From assembly GCA_963826105.1 (NCBI GenBank), contig CAWGWA010000005.1:62001-126000 (forward strand): a stretch of DNA of 64,000 nucleotides, read 5' to 3'. Position numbers and translations under genes: made by a program. The stretch's first letter is position 1. Each line of letters begins with the position of its first letter. The DNA comes from WHTI01 sp963826105. GTDB taxonomy: Bacteria; Actinomycetota; CADDZG01; WHSQ01. The notes beneath the pieces were generated by a model. The model saw only the letters and a list, made by a program, of their open reading frames with translations. It had not been told where the DNA came from and did no database searches. Shown here piece by piece: positions 39,533 to 48,572 of this stretch.

Positions 39533-40024
39533 ATGAAGACCCATTCGACCAAACCAAGTGAGATAACGCGCGACTGGCACGTCATCGACGCCGATGGCGT
39601 GGTCTTGGGGCGCCTTGCCTCCGAGGTGGCGAAGCTCCTGCGTGGCAAGCACAAGCCGTACTTCGCTCCGCACCTCGACACCGGCGACCACGTCATCATC
39701 GTGAACGCCTCGAAGGTGGTTCTGACCGGTAACAAGCTCCTTCAGAAGGTCCGGTACCGCCACTCGGGCTACCCCGGTGGGCTGCGGGCCGAGTCCTACA
39801 CCAAGCTGATGTCCGAGCGCCCCGAGCTGGCCGTCGAGAAGGCGATCAAGGGGATGCTCCCGAGCAACCGGCTCGGTGCCCAGATGTTCACCAAGCTCAA
39901 GGTTTACGCGGGACCCGACCACCCGCACAGCGCTCAGGACCCGAAGGAGCTCGACCTCAGAGCGGTCGCCGCCCCGAAGGATCCCGACCAGGCTCACACG
40001 ATCGAGGAGGTAACCGGTGGCTGA
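39533..40024 (+). CDS. rplM: 50S ribosomal protein L13
   Basis: 163 residues: DWHVIDADGVVLGRLASEVAKLLRGKHK, VTGNKLLQKVRYRHSGYPGGL-type segment, MLPSNRLGAQMFTKLKVYAGPDHPH. Early 50S assembly protein. AGAAGGAAGAT precedes the ATG. Overlaps rpsI by eight bases. Confidence 0.97.
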   Translation: MKTHSTKPSEITRDWHVIDADGVVLGRLASEVAKLLRGKHKPYFAPHLDTGDHVIIVNASKVVLTGNKLLQKVRYRHSGYPGGLRAESYTKLMSERPELAVEKAIKGMLPSNRLGAQMFTKLKVYAGPDHPHSAQDPKELDLRAVAAPKDPDQAHTIEEVTGG

Positions 40025-40409
40025 GGCACTCGCACGCGCGACCGGCCGTCGCAAGGAGGCCGTCTGTCGCGTCCGGCTGCTTCCCGGCAGCGGCCGCTGG
40101 GAGATCAACGGTCGTCCGCTCGAGGATTACTTCCCGAGCGCAACGCACCGCATGATCCTCTCGGAGCCCCTTCGCATCACCGAGACAGAGGGCCGTTACG
40201 ACATCATCGCTTCGATCGACGGCGGCGGCGTTGCCGGCCAGGCCGGTGCACTGCGCCACGCGATCTCGAGGGCCCTGATCGACATGGACCCGGACCTGCG
40301 GCCTGCTCTCAAGAAGGCCGGCTTCCTCACCCGCGACGCTCGCGAGAAGGAACGTCGCAAGTACGGACTCAAGAAGGCCCGCAAGGCGCCTCAGTACTCC
40401 AAGCGCTAA
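40017..40409 (+). CDS. rpsI: 30S ribosomal protein S9
   Basis: 130 residues from GTG 40017, preceded by GGAGG within the rplM end. ATGRRKEAVCRVRLLPGSG, GGGVAGQAGALRHAISRAL and the basic tail KYGLKKARKAPQYSKR contacting P-site tRNA are present. Confidence 0.97.
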   Translation: MAEALARATGRRKEAVCRVRLLPGSGRWEINGRPLEDYFPSATHRMILSEPLRITETEGRYDIIASIDGGGVAGQAGALRHAISRALIDMDPDLRPALKKAGFLTRDAREKERRKYGLKKARKAPQYSKR

Positions 40410-40417
40410 AGACCAAC

Positions 40418-40450
40418 CGAGAGCCCCGGGGAACCGGGGCTCTCGCTATT
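40418..40450 (+). terminator. Intrinsic terminator after rpsI
   Basis: A 12-bp perfect stem CGAGAGCCCCGG/CCGGGGCTCTCG with a GGAA loop, followed by CTATTT. It marks the end of the ribosomal protein block. Confidence 0.82.
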
Positions 40451-40508
40451 TGGGCCAACTGTCGGGCGTGAGACAACGGGCCCGGAACGTGTCTGAATAG
40501 GCTCAACG

Positions 40509-41450
40509 ATGGCAGTTATCGAAGCACGGCAACTCAGCAAGTCTTTCCCCGGGCGGGGACGTAAGGCCGCGCCCGTCGAAGCGGTCCGGGACGTCACTTT
40601 CTCGATCGAGGCCGGAGAACGGGTCGCCTACATCGGTCCCAACGGGGCCGGGAAGTCCACCTCGATCAAGATGCTCACCGGGATCCTGCATCCGTCGGCC
40701 GGAGCTGCAACCGTGCTCGGCTACGTCCCGTGGACCGAGCGGAGACACCTAGCTCAAAGGATCGGCACCCTCTTCGGTCAGCGCTCGCAGCTTTGGTTCC
40801 AACTCACGCCCCGCCAGGCGTACCGCCTCCTGGGCGACATCTACGGACTGTCGCGGCCCGAGGCGACCAGCAGGGTCGACGAGCTAGGCCTCCTGTTGGA
40901 GGCCACCGATCTGTTCGATCGCCAGGTCAAGGGTCTTTCGCTCGGACAGCGGATGCGGTGCGAGCTTGCGGCCAGCCTGTTGCACAGCCCGGAGGTTCTG
41001 TTCCTGGACGAGCCGACGATCGGGCTGGATCTCGTCGCCAAGCAACGCTTCCGCGAGATGATCGTGCGCCTCAACGAGGAGAAGGGCACCACGGTATTCC
41101 TGACTTCGCACGACGTTGCCGACATCGAGCACGTCGCCAGGCGCGTGATCGTGATCAATCACGGGCACGTCATCTACGACGACAAGGTGTCGACGATGCG
41201 CCGCTCGATCCTCAGTCACAAGCTGCTCGAGGTCCGGTTCGACGAGTCGCCGGGAGAGCTGGACATCGACGCGGTCGAGATCCTCAAGCATTCTGGGCTC
41301 GGCTACAAACTGATCGTCGATACCACCGTGCGCTCGATCAAGGACGTTCTGGACGAGTTGCTCGATCGTTTCGTGGTGGGCGACATCTCGGTCGAGGACC
41401 CTCCGCTCGAGGATGTGATCGGAAACATCTACGAGAGTCCCGAGCGATGA
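40509..41450 (+). CDS. ABC-2 type transporter ATP-binding protein
   Basis: 313 residues. Walker A GPNGAGKS at 43-50, the signature LSLGQRMRCELA, Walker B VLFLDEP and H-loop TSHD are intact. The sequence around GQRSQLWFQLTPRQAYRLL is characteristic of the COG4586-type ATPases that pair with ABC2_membrane_6-like permeases. It forms an overlapping trio with the next two genes (ATGA, then ATGA-type junctions), so it should power their export activity. Substrate unknown; relatives are annotated as daunorubicin- or viologen-type exporters, which is only a family label. Confidence 0.88.
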   Translation: MAVIEARQLSKSFPGRGRKAAPVEAVRDVTFSIEAGERVAYIGPNGAGKSTSIKMLTGILHPSAGAATVLGYVPWTERRHLAQRIGTLFGQRSQLWFQLTPRQAYRLLGDIYGLSRPEATSRVDELGLLLEATDLFDRQVKGLSLGQRMRCELAASLLHSPEVLFLDEPTIGLDLVAKQRFREMIVRLNEEKGTTVFLTSHDVADIEHVARRVIVINHGHVIYDDKVSTMRRSILSHKLLEVRFDESPGELDIDAVEILKHSGLGYKLIVDTTVRSIKDVLDELLDRFVVGDISVEDPPLEDVIGNIYESPER

Positions 41451-42229
41451 GGATCACACCGTATCGATCCGCGTTCGCCACCGGCGCACGGATCGCCAGC
41501 GCGGAGCCGATCGAGTTCGCCCTTCGCCCACTGTTCCTGATCGTCATCCTGATGGTGTACGAGAGCCTGTGGGGCGTGGTGGTTGAAGGCGCCGGGGGAG
41601 TGGTGGCGTCGTACGACTACCGGGCGATCATCTGGTACGTCGTCGCGGCACAGGCTGCAGTGATCGGCATCATGCCGCGTCAGATCGAAGAGATCGGCGA
41701 CGACATCGGCGGCGGCACGATCGCGGTCGAGATGCTCCGGCCCGTTTCGGTCGTCCTCTTTCGGATCGCCGCGGGCCTAGGTGATGCGCTGGTGAGGTCC
41801 GGAGTCGCATTCGTTATCGGTGCCGCGTTCGTCACGCTCACCGTCGGCCCACCCCCAAGCGCTACCGGCGTCCTACTGGCCCTGCCTGCGATGACCCTCG
41901 CAGTGATCGCGAACATGGTCTCGCAGTACGCGTTTGGAGGTGCCGCTTTCTGGATCGAGGACGCAAAGGGGGCCTGGTTCCTGTACCAGAAGCTGATCTT
42001 CATAGTCGGCGGGATGCTGATCCCGCTCGAGTTCTTTCCCGGTGCCTTTGAGAACCTGGCTCACTTCCTCCCGTTCTGGACCATGGCCTACGTTCCGGGT
42101 CGCTTGATGGCGGGTCACCTCGAACCGTGGCTGATCGTGATCCAGCTCGGGTGGATCGCGGTCCTGTTCCCCCTGGCTACCTTGGTCTTCCGGTCGGGGG
42201 AGCGTCGCATGCAGGTGGTGGGCGGATGA
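41447..42229 (+). CDS. ABC-2 type transporter permease (first subunit)
   Basis: 260 residues from ATG 41447, overlapping the ATPase stop. About six hydrophobic helices can be traced (near 25-45, 55-80, 110-130, 140-165, 175-200 and 225-250). It resembles COG4587-type permeases of the ABC2_membrane_6 group. It should heterodimerise with the next gene product. No ligand-binding clues. Confidence 0.78.
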   Translation: MRITPYRSAFATGARIASAEPIEFALRPLFLIVILMVYESLWGVVVEGAGGVVASYDYRAIIWYVVAAQAAVIGIMPRQIEEIGDDIGGGTIAVEMLRPVSVVLFRIAAGLGDALVRSGVAFVIGAAFVTLTVGPPPSATGVLLALPAMTLAVIANMVSQYAFGGAAFWIEDAKGAWFLYQKLIFIVGGMLIPLEFFPGAFENLAHFLPFWTMAYVPGRLMAGHLEPWLIVIQLGWIAVLFPLATLVFRSGERRMQVVGG

Positions 42230-42996
42230 AGATCGTGCTCGCGTCGATGCGGACCGCATTCCTCGAGGCGTGGACGAACCGCCGTTCGTTCTGGCTCCAG
42301 GTGACGATGATGATGGCCAACGACCTCGTCTGGATCGCCTTCTGGGTGTTGCTCTTCAACAAGGTCGGTGACATTCGTGGATGGGACGCACGTCGGATCG
42401 TTCTCCTCTACGCGATCCTGACCACTGCGGCCGGGCTCGCGCTGGGGCTTCTTGCGAACTCCCGGAGGATCGGCCGCATGGCGGTCGAGGGGGGACTCGA
42501 TTCCGTCCTGGTCCTTCCGGTCCGGCCGCTGGTCTACCTCCTCACCAAGAGGGTCGACACGTCGCTGCTGGGGGATCTCATCTTCGGGCCGATACTTTTC
42601 TTCACCCTCGCGGGACCGACTTTCGAGAGGACGGCGATCTATGTCGTCGGGTCGCTCGCGTCGGCGGCCGTACTGGTCGCGTTCTTGGTGTTTCTTGGCT
42701 CTCTCACGCTGCTCATCGGTGGGAAGGGCGAGCAGTCGGATCTCGGTTTCCAGGCGGTCCTGATCTTCTCGTCGTATCCGCTCGACATCTTCGGAGGGGC
42801 GACGAAGTTCATGCTCTACACGGCGATCCCGGCCGCATTCGTTACCGGGCTGCCGGTCCGTTTGGTGGACGATTTCCAAGCCGGAACGTTCGCCCTCTTG
42901 CTCGGCGGAGCGGCGTTCATCAGCCTGCTCGCCGCGATGTCGTTCAAGCTGGGCCTGAGGAGGTATTCCTCGGGTGCGCTGTGGACCCGCGCGTAG
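42226..42996 (+). CDS. ABC-2 type transporter permease (second subunit)
   Basis: 256 residues from ATG 42226, overlapping the previous stop by four bases. About six membrane helices; the N-terminal FLEAWTNRRSFWLQVTMMMANDLVWIAFW (shown as split FLEAWTNRRSFW and NDLVWIAFW) and the central FSSYPLDIFGGATKFMLYT segment fit COG3694-type permeases. Ends eight bases before the convergent aconitase stop. Confidence 0.78.
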   Translation: MKIVLASMRTAFLEAWTNRRSFWLQVTMMMANDLVWIAFWVLLFNKVGDIRGWDARRIVLLYAILTTAAGLALGLLANSRRIGRMAVEGGLDSVLVLPVRPLVYLLTKRVDTSLLGDLIFGPILFFTLAGPTFERTAIYVVGSLASAAVLVAFLVFLGSLTLLIGGKGEQSDLGFQAVLIFSSYPLDIFGGATKFMLYTAIPAAFVTGLPVRLVDDFQAGTFALLLGGAAFISLLAAMSFKLGLRRYSSGALWTRA

Positions 42997-43004
42997 TGGC
43001 GGAC

Positions 43005-45758
43005 TCAGCCTTCGAGCATCCTTCGGAGCACGTAACGCAGGACACCGCCGGTTCGGTAGTACTCGAGTTCGACCATCGAGTCGATGCGGGCCTCGACCTC
43101 GAATGTCGTGGTCTCCCCGGTGTCTGAGGAGGCCGTTACGGAAAGGGTCTTGTGCGGCTCGAGTCCATCGGCGACGCCGGTGATGTCGAACGTCTCGGTC
43201 CCATCGAGGCCCAGGCTCGCGGCGTTCTCGTTGGGGAGGTACTGGAGCGGCAGGATGCCCATCCCTACCAGATTGCTCCGGTGGATCCGCTCGAAGGACT
43301 CGGAGATCACGGCCTTGACGTTCTGCAGCAGCACGCCCTTGGCAGCCCAGTCCCGCGACGACCCGGACCCGTACTCTTTCCCAGTCAAAATGATGAGCGG
43401 TGTTCCCTCTGCCGTGTACCTCTCGGCGGCATCCCAGATCGGCATCACCTCGCCGGTCGGGAGGTGCTTTGTGAAACCACCCTCTTTGCCGTCGGCGAGT
43501 GCATTCCGGAGCCTGATGTTCGCGAACGTGCCGCGCATCATCACTTCGTGATTGCCACGACGTGACCCGTACGAGTTGAAGTCCCGGATCTCGACTCCGT
43601 TGTCCTCTAGGTACTTTGCCGCGGGGGAGCCAACCGAGATGGCACCGGCCGGCGAGATGTGGTCGGTCGTGACCGAGTCACCGACGAAGGCGAGCACGCG
43701 CGCTCCGGCGACGTCCTCCGGGTCCGCGATGTCTCCACCGAGATCGGCGAAGAACGGAGGTTCCTGCACGTAGGTCGACTTCGGGTCCCAGTCGTACAGG
43801 GCGCCGGTGGGAGACGGCAACTCCTGCCACCGCTCGTCACCCTCGAAGACCTTGGCGTACTCCTTCTCGTACAGTTCGGACTTGACCGCCGTCATCGCCT
43901 CCTGGATCTCTTCGTTGGTCGGCCAGATGTCCTTGAGGTAGACATCGTTGCCGTCAGAGTCCCGGCCCAGTGGTGTCGTCGTCAGATCGATCTCGGCATG
44001 GCCGGCGAGAGCGTAGGCCACCACCAGCGGGGGAGAGCAGAGGTAAGAGGCTTTGACCTGCGGATGGATGCGACCTTCGAAGTTGCGGTTGCCCGAAAGC
44101 ACCGAGACGACCGCTAGGTTGTTGGCTTCGACGGCTTCGGCGACCGGCTGGGGAAGCGGACCGGAGTTCCCGATGCAGGTGGTGCAGCCGTACCCGACGG
44201 TCTGGAATCCCAGCTTGTCGAGGTAGACGTCGAGTCCCGATCCTTCTAGATATCCGGTCACTACGCGGGAGCCCGGGGCCATCGAGGTCTTTACCCAGGG
44301 CTTGGAACCCAGTCCCTTCTCGACCGCTTTCTTGGCAAGCAAGCCGGCTCCGAGCATCACCGAGGGATTAGACGTGTTCGTGCACGATGTGATCGCGGCG
44401 ATCACCACTGAGCCGTGGCTGAGGTGAGCATCGACCAACCCCTCGATCTCCGCTTCGGCATCGGGATCGACACCGTTGGGGATGTTGGGGGTCTCGGCGC
44501 TTCCGCCCTCGTTCAGCCACCGACCGACGTCGATCTTGATCCGAGCTTTCGGATCGTCGAGGTCGGCGCCGTAGACATCGAGGAAACTCTGCCAAACGCC
44601 GGGGAGGGCGACGCGGTCCTGGGGGCGCCGGGGGCCGGCCGCCGACGGGACCACCGTCGAGAGGTCGAGCTCGAGTGATTCCGTATAGATCGCATCCGGG
44701 GTGTCGTCGGTGCGGAACAGACCCTGTTCCTTCGCGTAACGCTCGACCAGTTCGGTGACGTCACCGCGGCCTGTGAGCTGAAGGTACGCGAGGGTCTGCT
44801 CGTCGATCGGGAACAGTCCTGCCGTGGCGCCGTACTCCGGCGACATGTTCGAGAGCGTCGCGCGGTCGGCAACCGTGAGTCCCGAGAGACCATGCCCGTG
44901 GTACTCGACGAACTTGCCCACCACCCCATGCTCGCGGAGCATCTCGGTGACGGTGAGCACCAGGTCGGTAGCGGTTACACCCGCGGGGAGGGCTCCGGAG
45001 AACTTGAAGCCGACGACCTTGGGGGTCACTAACGGGAGGGGTTGTCCGAGCATCGCCGCCTCGGCCTCGATCCCCCCGACACCCCAGCCGAGGACGCCGA
45101 GGCCATTGATCATCGTCGTGTGGGAATCGGTCCCGACAACCGTGTCTGGGACCGCGAGATCCCCGTCGAGAACCTGCACAACGCGCGCGAGGTGCTCGAG
45201 GTTCACCTGGTGAACGATGCCCATCCCGGGAGGCACGACGCGGAAGCCGGCGAAGGCTTGCTGCGCCCACCGCAGGAGCGAGTAACGCTCGTGGTTCCGT
45301 TCGTACTCTCGGTCGACGTTGATCGCGAACGCCCTGTCGCTGGCGAAGGCATCGACCTGTACGGAGTGATCGATCACCAGATCAACCGGAACCAGGGGGT
45401 CGACCTTCGAGGGATCCCCTCCCTCCCGCTTCATCGCGGTCCGCATCGCGGCCAGATCGACCACGGCCGGCACGCCGGTGAAGTCCTGAAGGATGACCCG
45501 GGAGGGAGCGAAGGGGAACTCCTTCTCGTCCAGCGGCTTCTGACCCCACACCGCCAGCGACGCGACGTCGTCCTCGGTGGCATACACGGTCCCGGCCTGC
45601 CTCAAGAGGTTCTCAAGGAGGATCTTCACCGTGACGGGGATCTTCTCGAGGTCGGCGAGGTTAGCGTCGGCCAGAGCACCCAGCCGGTAGTAGTTGAGAT
45701 CGCCGGAGGCGGTGGTCAGCTTGGCTCTGGCTCCGAAGGCGTTGGGCGTGTCGGTCAT
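43005..45758 (-). CDS. acnA: Aconitate hydratase
   Basis: 917 residues from the ATG at 45758 (GGAGGAC eight bases upstream); longer upstream readings run through the preceding terminator and are rejected. Aconitase isomerises citrate to isocitrate with a [4Fe-4S] cluster. Cluster cysteines are in ITSCTNTSNPSV and GCTTCIGNSGPL. DSHTTMINGLGVLGWGVGGIEAE, the GSRRGNHEVMMRGTFANIRL swivel motif and YGSGSSRDWAAKG are intact. The length fits the AcnA/IRP type; such proteins can also bind RNA when the cluster is lost. Single gene, convergent with the ABC operon. Confidence 0.97.
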   Translation of the reverse strand: MTDTPNAFGARAKLTTASGDLNYYRLGALADANLADLEKIPVTVKILLENLLRQAGTVYATEDDVASLAVWGQKPLDEKEFPFAPSRVILQDFTGVPAVVDLAAMRTAMKREGGDPSKVDPLVPVDLVIDHSVQVDAFASDRAFAINVDREYERNHERYSLLRWAQQAFAGFRVVPPGMGIVHQVNLEHLARVVQVLDGDLAVPDTVVGTDSHTTMINGLGVLGWGVGGIEAEAAMLGQPLPLVTPKVVGFKFSGALPAGVTATDLVLTVTEMLREHGVVGKFVEYHGHGLSGLTVADRATLSNMSPEYGATAGLFPIDEQTLAYLQLTGRGDVTELVERYAKEQGLFRTDDTPDAIYTESLELDLSTVVPSAAGPRRPQDRVALPGVWQSFLDVYGADLDDPKARIKIDVGRWLNEGGSAETPNIPNGVDPDAEAEIEGLVDAHLSHGSVVIAAITSCTNTSNPSVMLGAGLLAKKAVEKGLGSKPWVKTSMAPGSRVVTGYLEGSGLDVYLDKLGFQTVGYGCTTCIGNSGPLPQPVAEAVEANNLAVVSVLSGNRNFEGRIHPQVKASYLCSPPLVVAYALAGHAEIDLTTTPLGRDSDGNDVYLKDIWPTNEEIQEAMTAVKSELYEKEYAKVFEGDERWQELPSPTGALYDWDPKSTYVQEPPFFADLGGDIADPEDVAGARVLAFVGDSVTTDHISPAGAISVGSPAAKYLEDNGVEIRDFNSYGSRRGNHEVMMRGTFANIRLRNALADGKEGGFTKHLPTGEVMPIWDAAERYTAEGTPLIILTGKEYGSGSSRDWAAKGVLLQNVKAVISESFERIHRSNLVGMGILPLQYLPNENAASLGLDGTETFDITGVADGLEPHKTLSVTASSDTGETTTFEVEARIDSMVELEYYRTGGVLRYVLRRMLEG

Positions 45759-45810
45759 TCGTCCTCCCACAGGGGAATCGAGGCTTCGAGCCATGATAGT
45801 GCCGAGCGCG

Positions 45811-45840
45811 AAAGGGGCGGGCCCGAAGGCCCGCCCCTCT
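45811..45840 (-). terminator. Terminator of the lipoprotein gene
   Basis: An 11-bp stem AGGGGCGGGCC/GGCCCGCCCCT with a four-base loop, 16 bases past the lipoprotein stop. Read on the minus strand the stem ends CCCCTTTCGC, a weak T-run. It also lies upstream of the acnA start, separating the two genes. Confidence 0.72.
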
Positions 45841-45855
45841 TGATGCTTTGTGTTC

Positions 45856-46986
45856 TTACTGCCCCAGCTGCTCGGCGAGGTCGGGGCACTCGGCCTCGAA
45901 CTGCGGGAGCACCTGGTCGATGACTTCCTGCGGCTGACCTTCGAGCTGGTCGGCCAGCTGGGCGCAGATGTCCATCGGAGCATCGACGCCGCCCTCGGAG
46001 CCAAGGCCGCCCATGAGGCCCGAGAAGATCTGCATGAGGTCGACCTCAGTAGCGCCGTCTGGAGCCTCGACCCCGCCGGTGAACTCCTCGATCCCGATGC
46101 GGAAGGCGAGCTGCTCGACGCCTTCGGGAAGTTCCGAGTCCCCGAGGTCCGCCATCTGGGTCAGGTCAAGCTCGGCTTGGGTCAGGTTGCCGCCGTCGAT
46201 CCAAACGTCCACCGAGATGTCCTGGTCGGGCACCTCAGATTCCGGAGGGAGTTCCGAGCCCGGCACCTGGGTCAGCGTTCCGGCGATCTCGGCCAGAGAG
46301 GCGTAGGCCTCGCGGAGGTTCACGGTGGCCACGAGATGGTCGCCGGGACCTTCCTTGTCGCCCAGGGTGACCTCGGCCGCGTCCCCAAGGGCGTCGGTGA
46401 ACCTCTCGATCGCCGCGAGGTCCTCCTCGCTGGGAGTCTCGACCGCGCCGGTGCCTCCACCGAGCTGATCCATGGCGGTGTCGAGTCCGGTAAGCCCGAT
46501 CCATTCACCATCGAGCGCGGGACCGATGAACTCGAATCCGGGGGCTGCACCGGCCTCGGCCTCGAAGGCGTCCAGCTGCGACGTATCCGCTCCGAAGGCT
46601 TCAGCGAGTCCCGTTACGTCGGCCCGTAGGAACAGGGTGTTGTCGGCGGCCCGCATCTCGAGAGCGTTGTCGATCCCGGCGATGTTCGCTGCCAGTTGGA
46701 ACTCCGCGTTGGTCGGATCCTCCGACGAAACGGCCGACAAGGTGATCGACGAATCGATCACCTTCTGTGCGTTGTCCTCGGTCAGGTCGCCTTCACTAGC
46801 GGCTACCAGCGAGGCGGTGTCGGAGGCGATGCTCATCGTGAGGCTGACGCCCTCCCACTCGGAGAGTCGATCCAGAGCCGCCTGCAGCGCGCCCTTGGGA
46901 TCGTCGGCGGGGTCCGGACCGCTATCTCCTCCACACGCGCCGGCGACGAGCGCCAGCGCGAGGACCAAACCAAATATCTTTCGCAT
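45856..46986 (-). CDS. Secreted lipoprotein of unknown function
   Basis: 376 residues from the ATG at 46986 (TGGAGGCAG upstream). MRKIFGLVLALALVAGAC is a lipoprotein signal peptide with the lipidated cysteine at 18, followed by a Gly/Asp/Pro linker. The mature protein is acidic, without transmembrane segments, and has a layout reminiscent of LppX/LprG-like or DUF-type actinobacterial lipoproteins: a repeated pattern of beta-rich segments such as DNTLFLRADVTGLAEAFG and DQDISVDVWIDGGNLTQ. No catalytic motif recognised. Its C-terminal CAQLADQLEGQPQEV and FEAECPDLAEQLG carry two further cysteines that could pair. Divergent from pgi, 95 bases apart. Confidence 0.8.
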   Translation of the reverse strand: MRKIFGLVLALALVAGACGGDSGPDPADDPKGALQAALDRLSEWEGVSLTMSIASDTASLVAASEGDLTEDNAQKVIDSSITLSAVSSEDPTNAEFQLAANIAGIDNALEMRAADNTLFLRADVTGLAEAFGADTSQLDAFEAEAGAAPGFEFIGPALDGEWIGLTGLDTAMDQLGGGTGAVETPSEEDLAAIERFTDALGDAAEVTLGDKEGPGDHLVATVNLREAYASLAEIAGTLTQVPGSELPPESEVPDQDISVDVWIDGGNLTQAELDLTQMADLGDSELPEGVEQLAFRIGIEEFTGGVEAPDGATEVDLMQIFSGLMGGLGSEGGVDAPMDICAQLADQLEGQPQEVIDQVLPQFEAECPDLAEQLGQ

Positions 46987-47081
46987 GTCTACTGCCTCCA
47001 GGCATATGGGGGACCCCCTCATAGGGTTGAGGCAACGATATGCCAGGGTGGGACCTACGGCGACTATTCGGAGGTGGGGCG

Positions 47082-48572
47082 GTGTCGTTACTCGAGTGGG
47101 GGGTTGACGGGAGCCCGGCTGCGCTGGCGCCTCCCTCGGGCCTCGTCGACCGGGTTTGGGCCAAAGACGCTTCGGCCTGGGGACCGGGGGAAGACGATCC
47201 GGCTGAGCGTCTCGGATGGCTAGACCTCCCGGTCACGATGCGGGAGTCGATCGAGGACCTGAAGGCGTTCGCGGCCGAGGCCACCACCGATACCGACCAC
47301 GCGGTTCTCCTCGGGATGGGGGGATCGAGCCTGGCCCCCGAGATGCTGTCCCAGATCTACGGGGGGCGCGGCCAGATCAGCCTCGAGGTACTCGACTCCA
47401 CCCACCCTGCCCAGATCGCGGAGGTCACCTCACGTATCGATCCCACCCGTACCTTGTTCCTCGTATCCAGCAAGTCGGGCGGCACGATCGAGACCATGTC
47501 GCTATACCGCTACTTCCGTCGCCTCGCACCTCCGGACCGGTTCGTTGCGATCACCGATCCCGGAACCTCGCTCCAGGCGCTGGGAGAGGCTGAAGGATTC
47601 CGGCGTGTCTTCATCAACCCTCCCGACACCGGGGGCCGGTATTCGGCACTATCCCTCTTCGGGCTGGTACCGGCCGCCCTGCTGGAGATCGACCTCGGTG
47701 CCCTGTTGGCGTCTGCCGCGGCCGCTGCGGATGAGTGCAGGGGGGATGACGGGTCCAATCCGGGCCTTGCGATCGGCGCGGCCCTGGCCGAATGGGCTGA
47801 AGCGGGCCGGAACAAGCTCACGTTCCGGACCACGGCTGGGCTCGTGAGCCTGGGCGACTGGGTCGAGCAATTGATCGCCGAGTCCACCGGCAAGGAAGGG
47901 AAAGGCATCGCACCGATCGTGGGGGAGCCCGTCCTCGAGGCCGGTTACGGACCGGATCGTGCGTTCGCTCATCTCTCGAGGGATGCCACACCGGTCGAGA
48001 CGCCATCCGTGGCCCTGGCGGTCGACCCTTCGAACCTGGGCGGCGTGCTGTTTGTCTGGGAGTTCGCCACTGCCATCGCCGGTTCCCTTCTCGGGATCAA
48101 TGCGTTCGACCAACCGGATGTCGAATCGGCGAAGAGGGCTGCGTCGGATGCTCTGGCAGCCGGCGCCGGCGCCGAGTGGCCCGCCGACGACCCCGCCGGA
48201 TTCTTCGGAGGGATCGCGCCTGGGGAACTCGCCTGCCTCCTTGCCTTCGCGCCCCGATCGAGGCGAACCGAGGCGGTGATGCTCGCGGCTCGGACCAAGC
48301 TCGTCGCGTCGTCCCGAGTCGCAACCTCAACCGGCTTCGGTCCCCGTTATCTGCACTCGACCGGACAACTCCACAAGGGAGGCCCCGGACCGGTTAGGGC
48401 TCTGGTCATCCTCGACACCCCGACCGAAGACCTGCCGATCCCAGATTCCGGATACAGCTTCGGGCGCCTGATCGCGGCGCAGGCGGCCGGCGACGCGAGT
48501 GCGCTCGAGGGGGCCGGACGCGCCGTGGCTCGCACGACGTGGACAGCGTTCGAGTCGTGGGCTCGAACGTGA
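47082..48572 (+). CDS. pgi: Glucose-6-phosphate isomerase
   Basis: 496 residues from GTG 47082, chosen because GGAGGT lies seven bases upstream; an in-frame ATG at 47040 has no such site and would add 14 residues. PGI interconverts glucose-6-phosphate and fructose-6-phosphate. Sugar-isomerase motifs: VLLGMGGSSLAPEML, LVSSKSGGTIET, and the PGI signature LHSTGQLHKGGP with its active-site lysine. It resembles the PGI half of actinobacterial transaldolase-PGI fusions but stands alone. Its stop overlaps the zwf start (GTGA). Confidence 0.9.
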   Translation: MSLLEWGVDGSPAALAPPSGLVDRVWAKDASAWGPGEDDPAERLGWLDLPVTMRESIEDLKAFAAEATTDTDHAVLLGMGGSSLAPEMLSQIYGGRGQISLEVLDSTHPAQIAEVTSRIDPTRTLFLVSSKSGGTIETMSLYRYFRRLAPPDRFVAITDPGTSLQALGEAEGFRRVFINPPDTGGRYSALSLFGLVPAALLEIDLGALLASAAAAADECRGDDGSNPGLAIGAALAEWAEAGRNKLTFRTTAGLVSLGDWVEQLIAESTGKEGKGIAPIVGEPVLEAGYGPDRAFAHLSRDATPVETPSVALAVDPSNLGGVLFVWEFATAIAGSLLGINAFDQPDVESAKRAASDALAAGAGAEWPADDPAGFFGGIAPGELACLLAFAPRSRRTEAVMLAARTKLVASSRVATSTGFGPRYLHSTGQLHKGGPGPVRALVILDTPTEDLPIPDSGYSFGRLIAAQAAGDASALEGAGRAVARTTWTAFESWART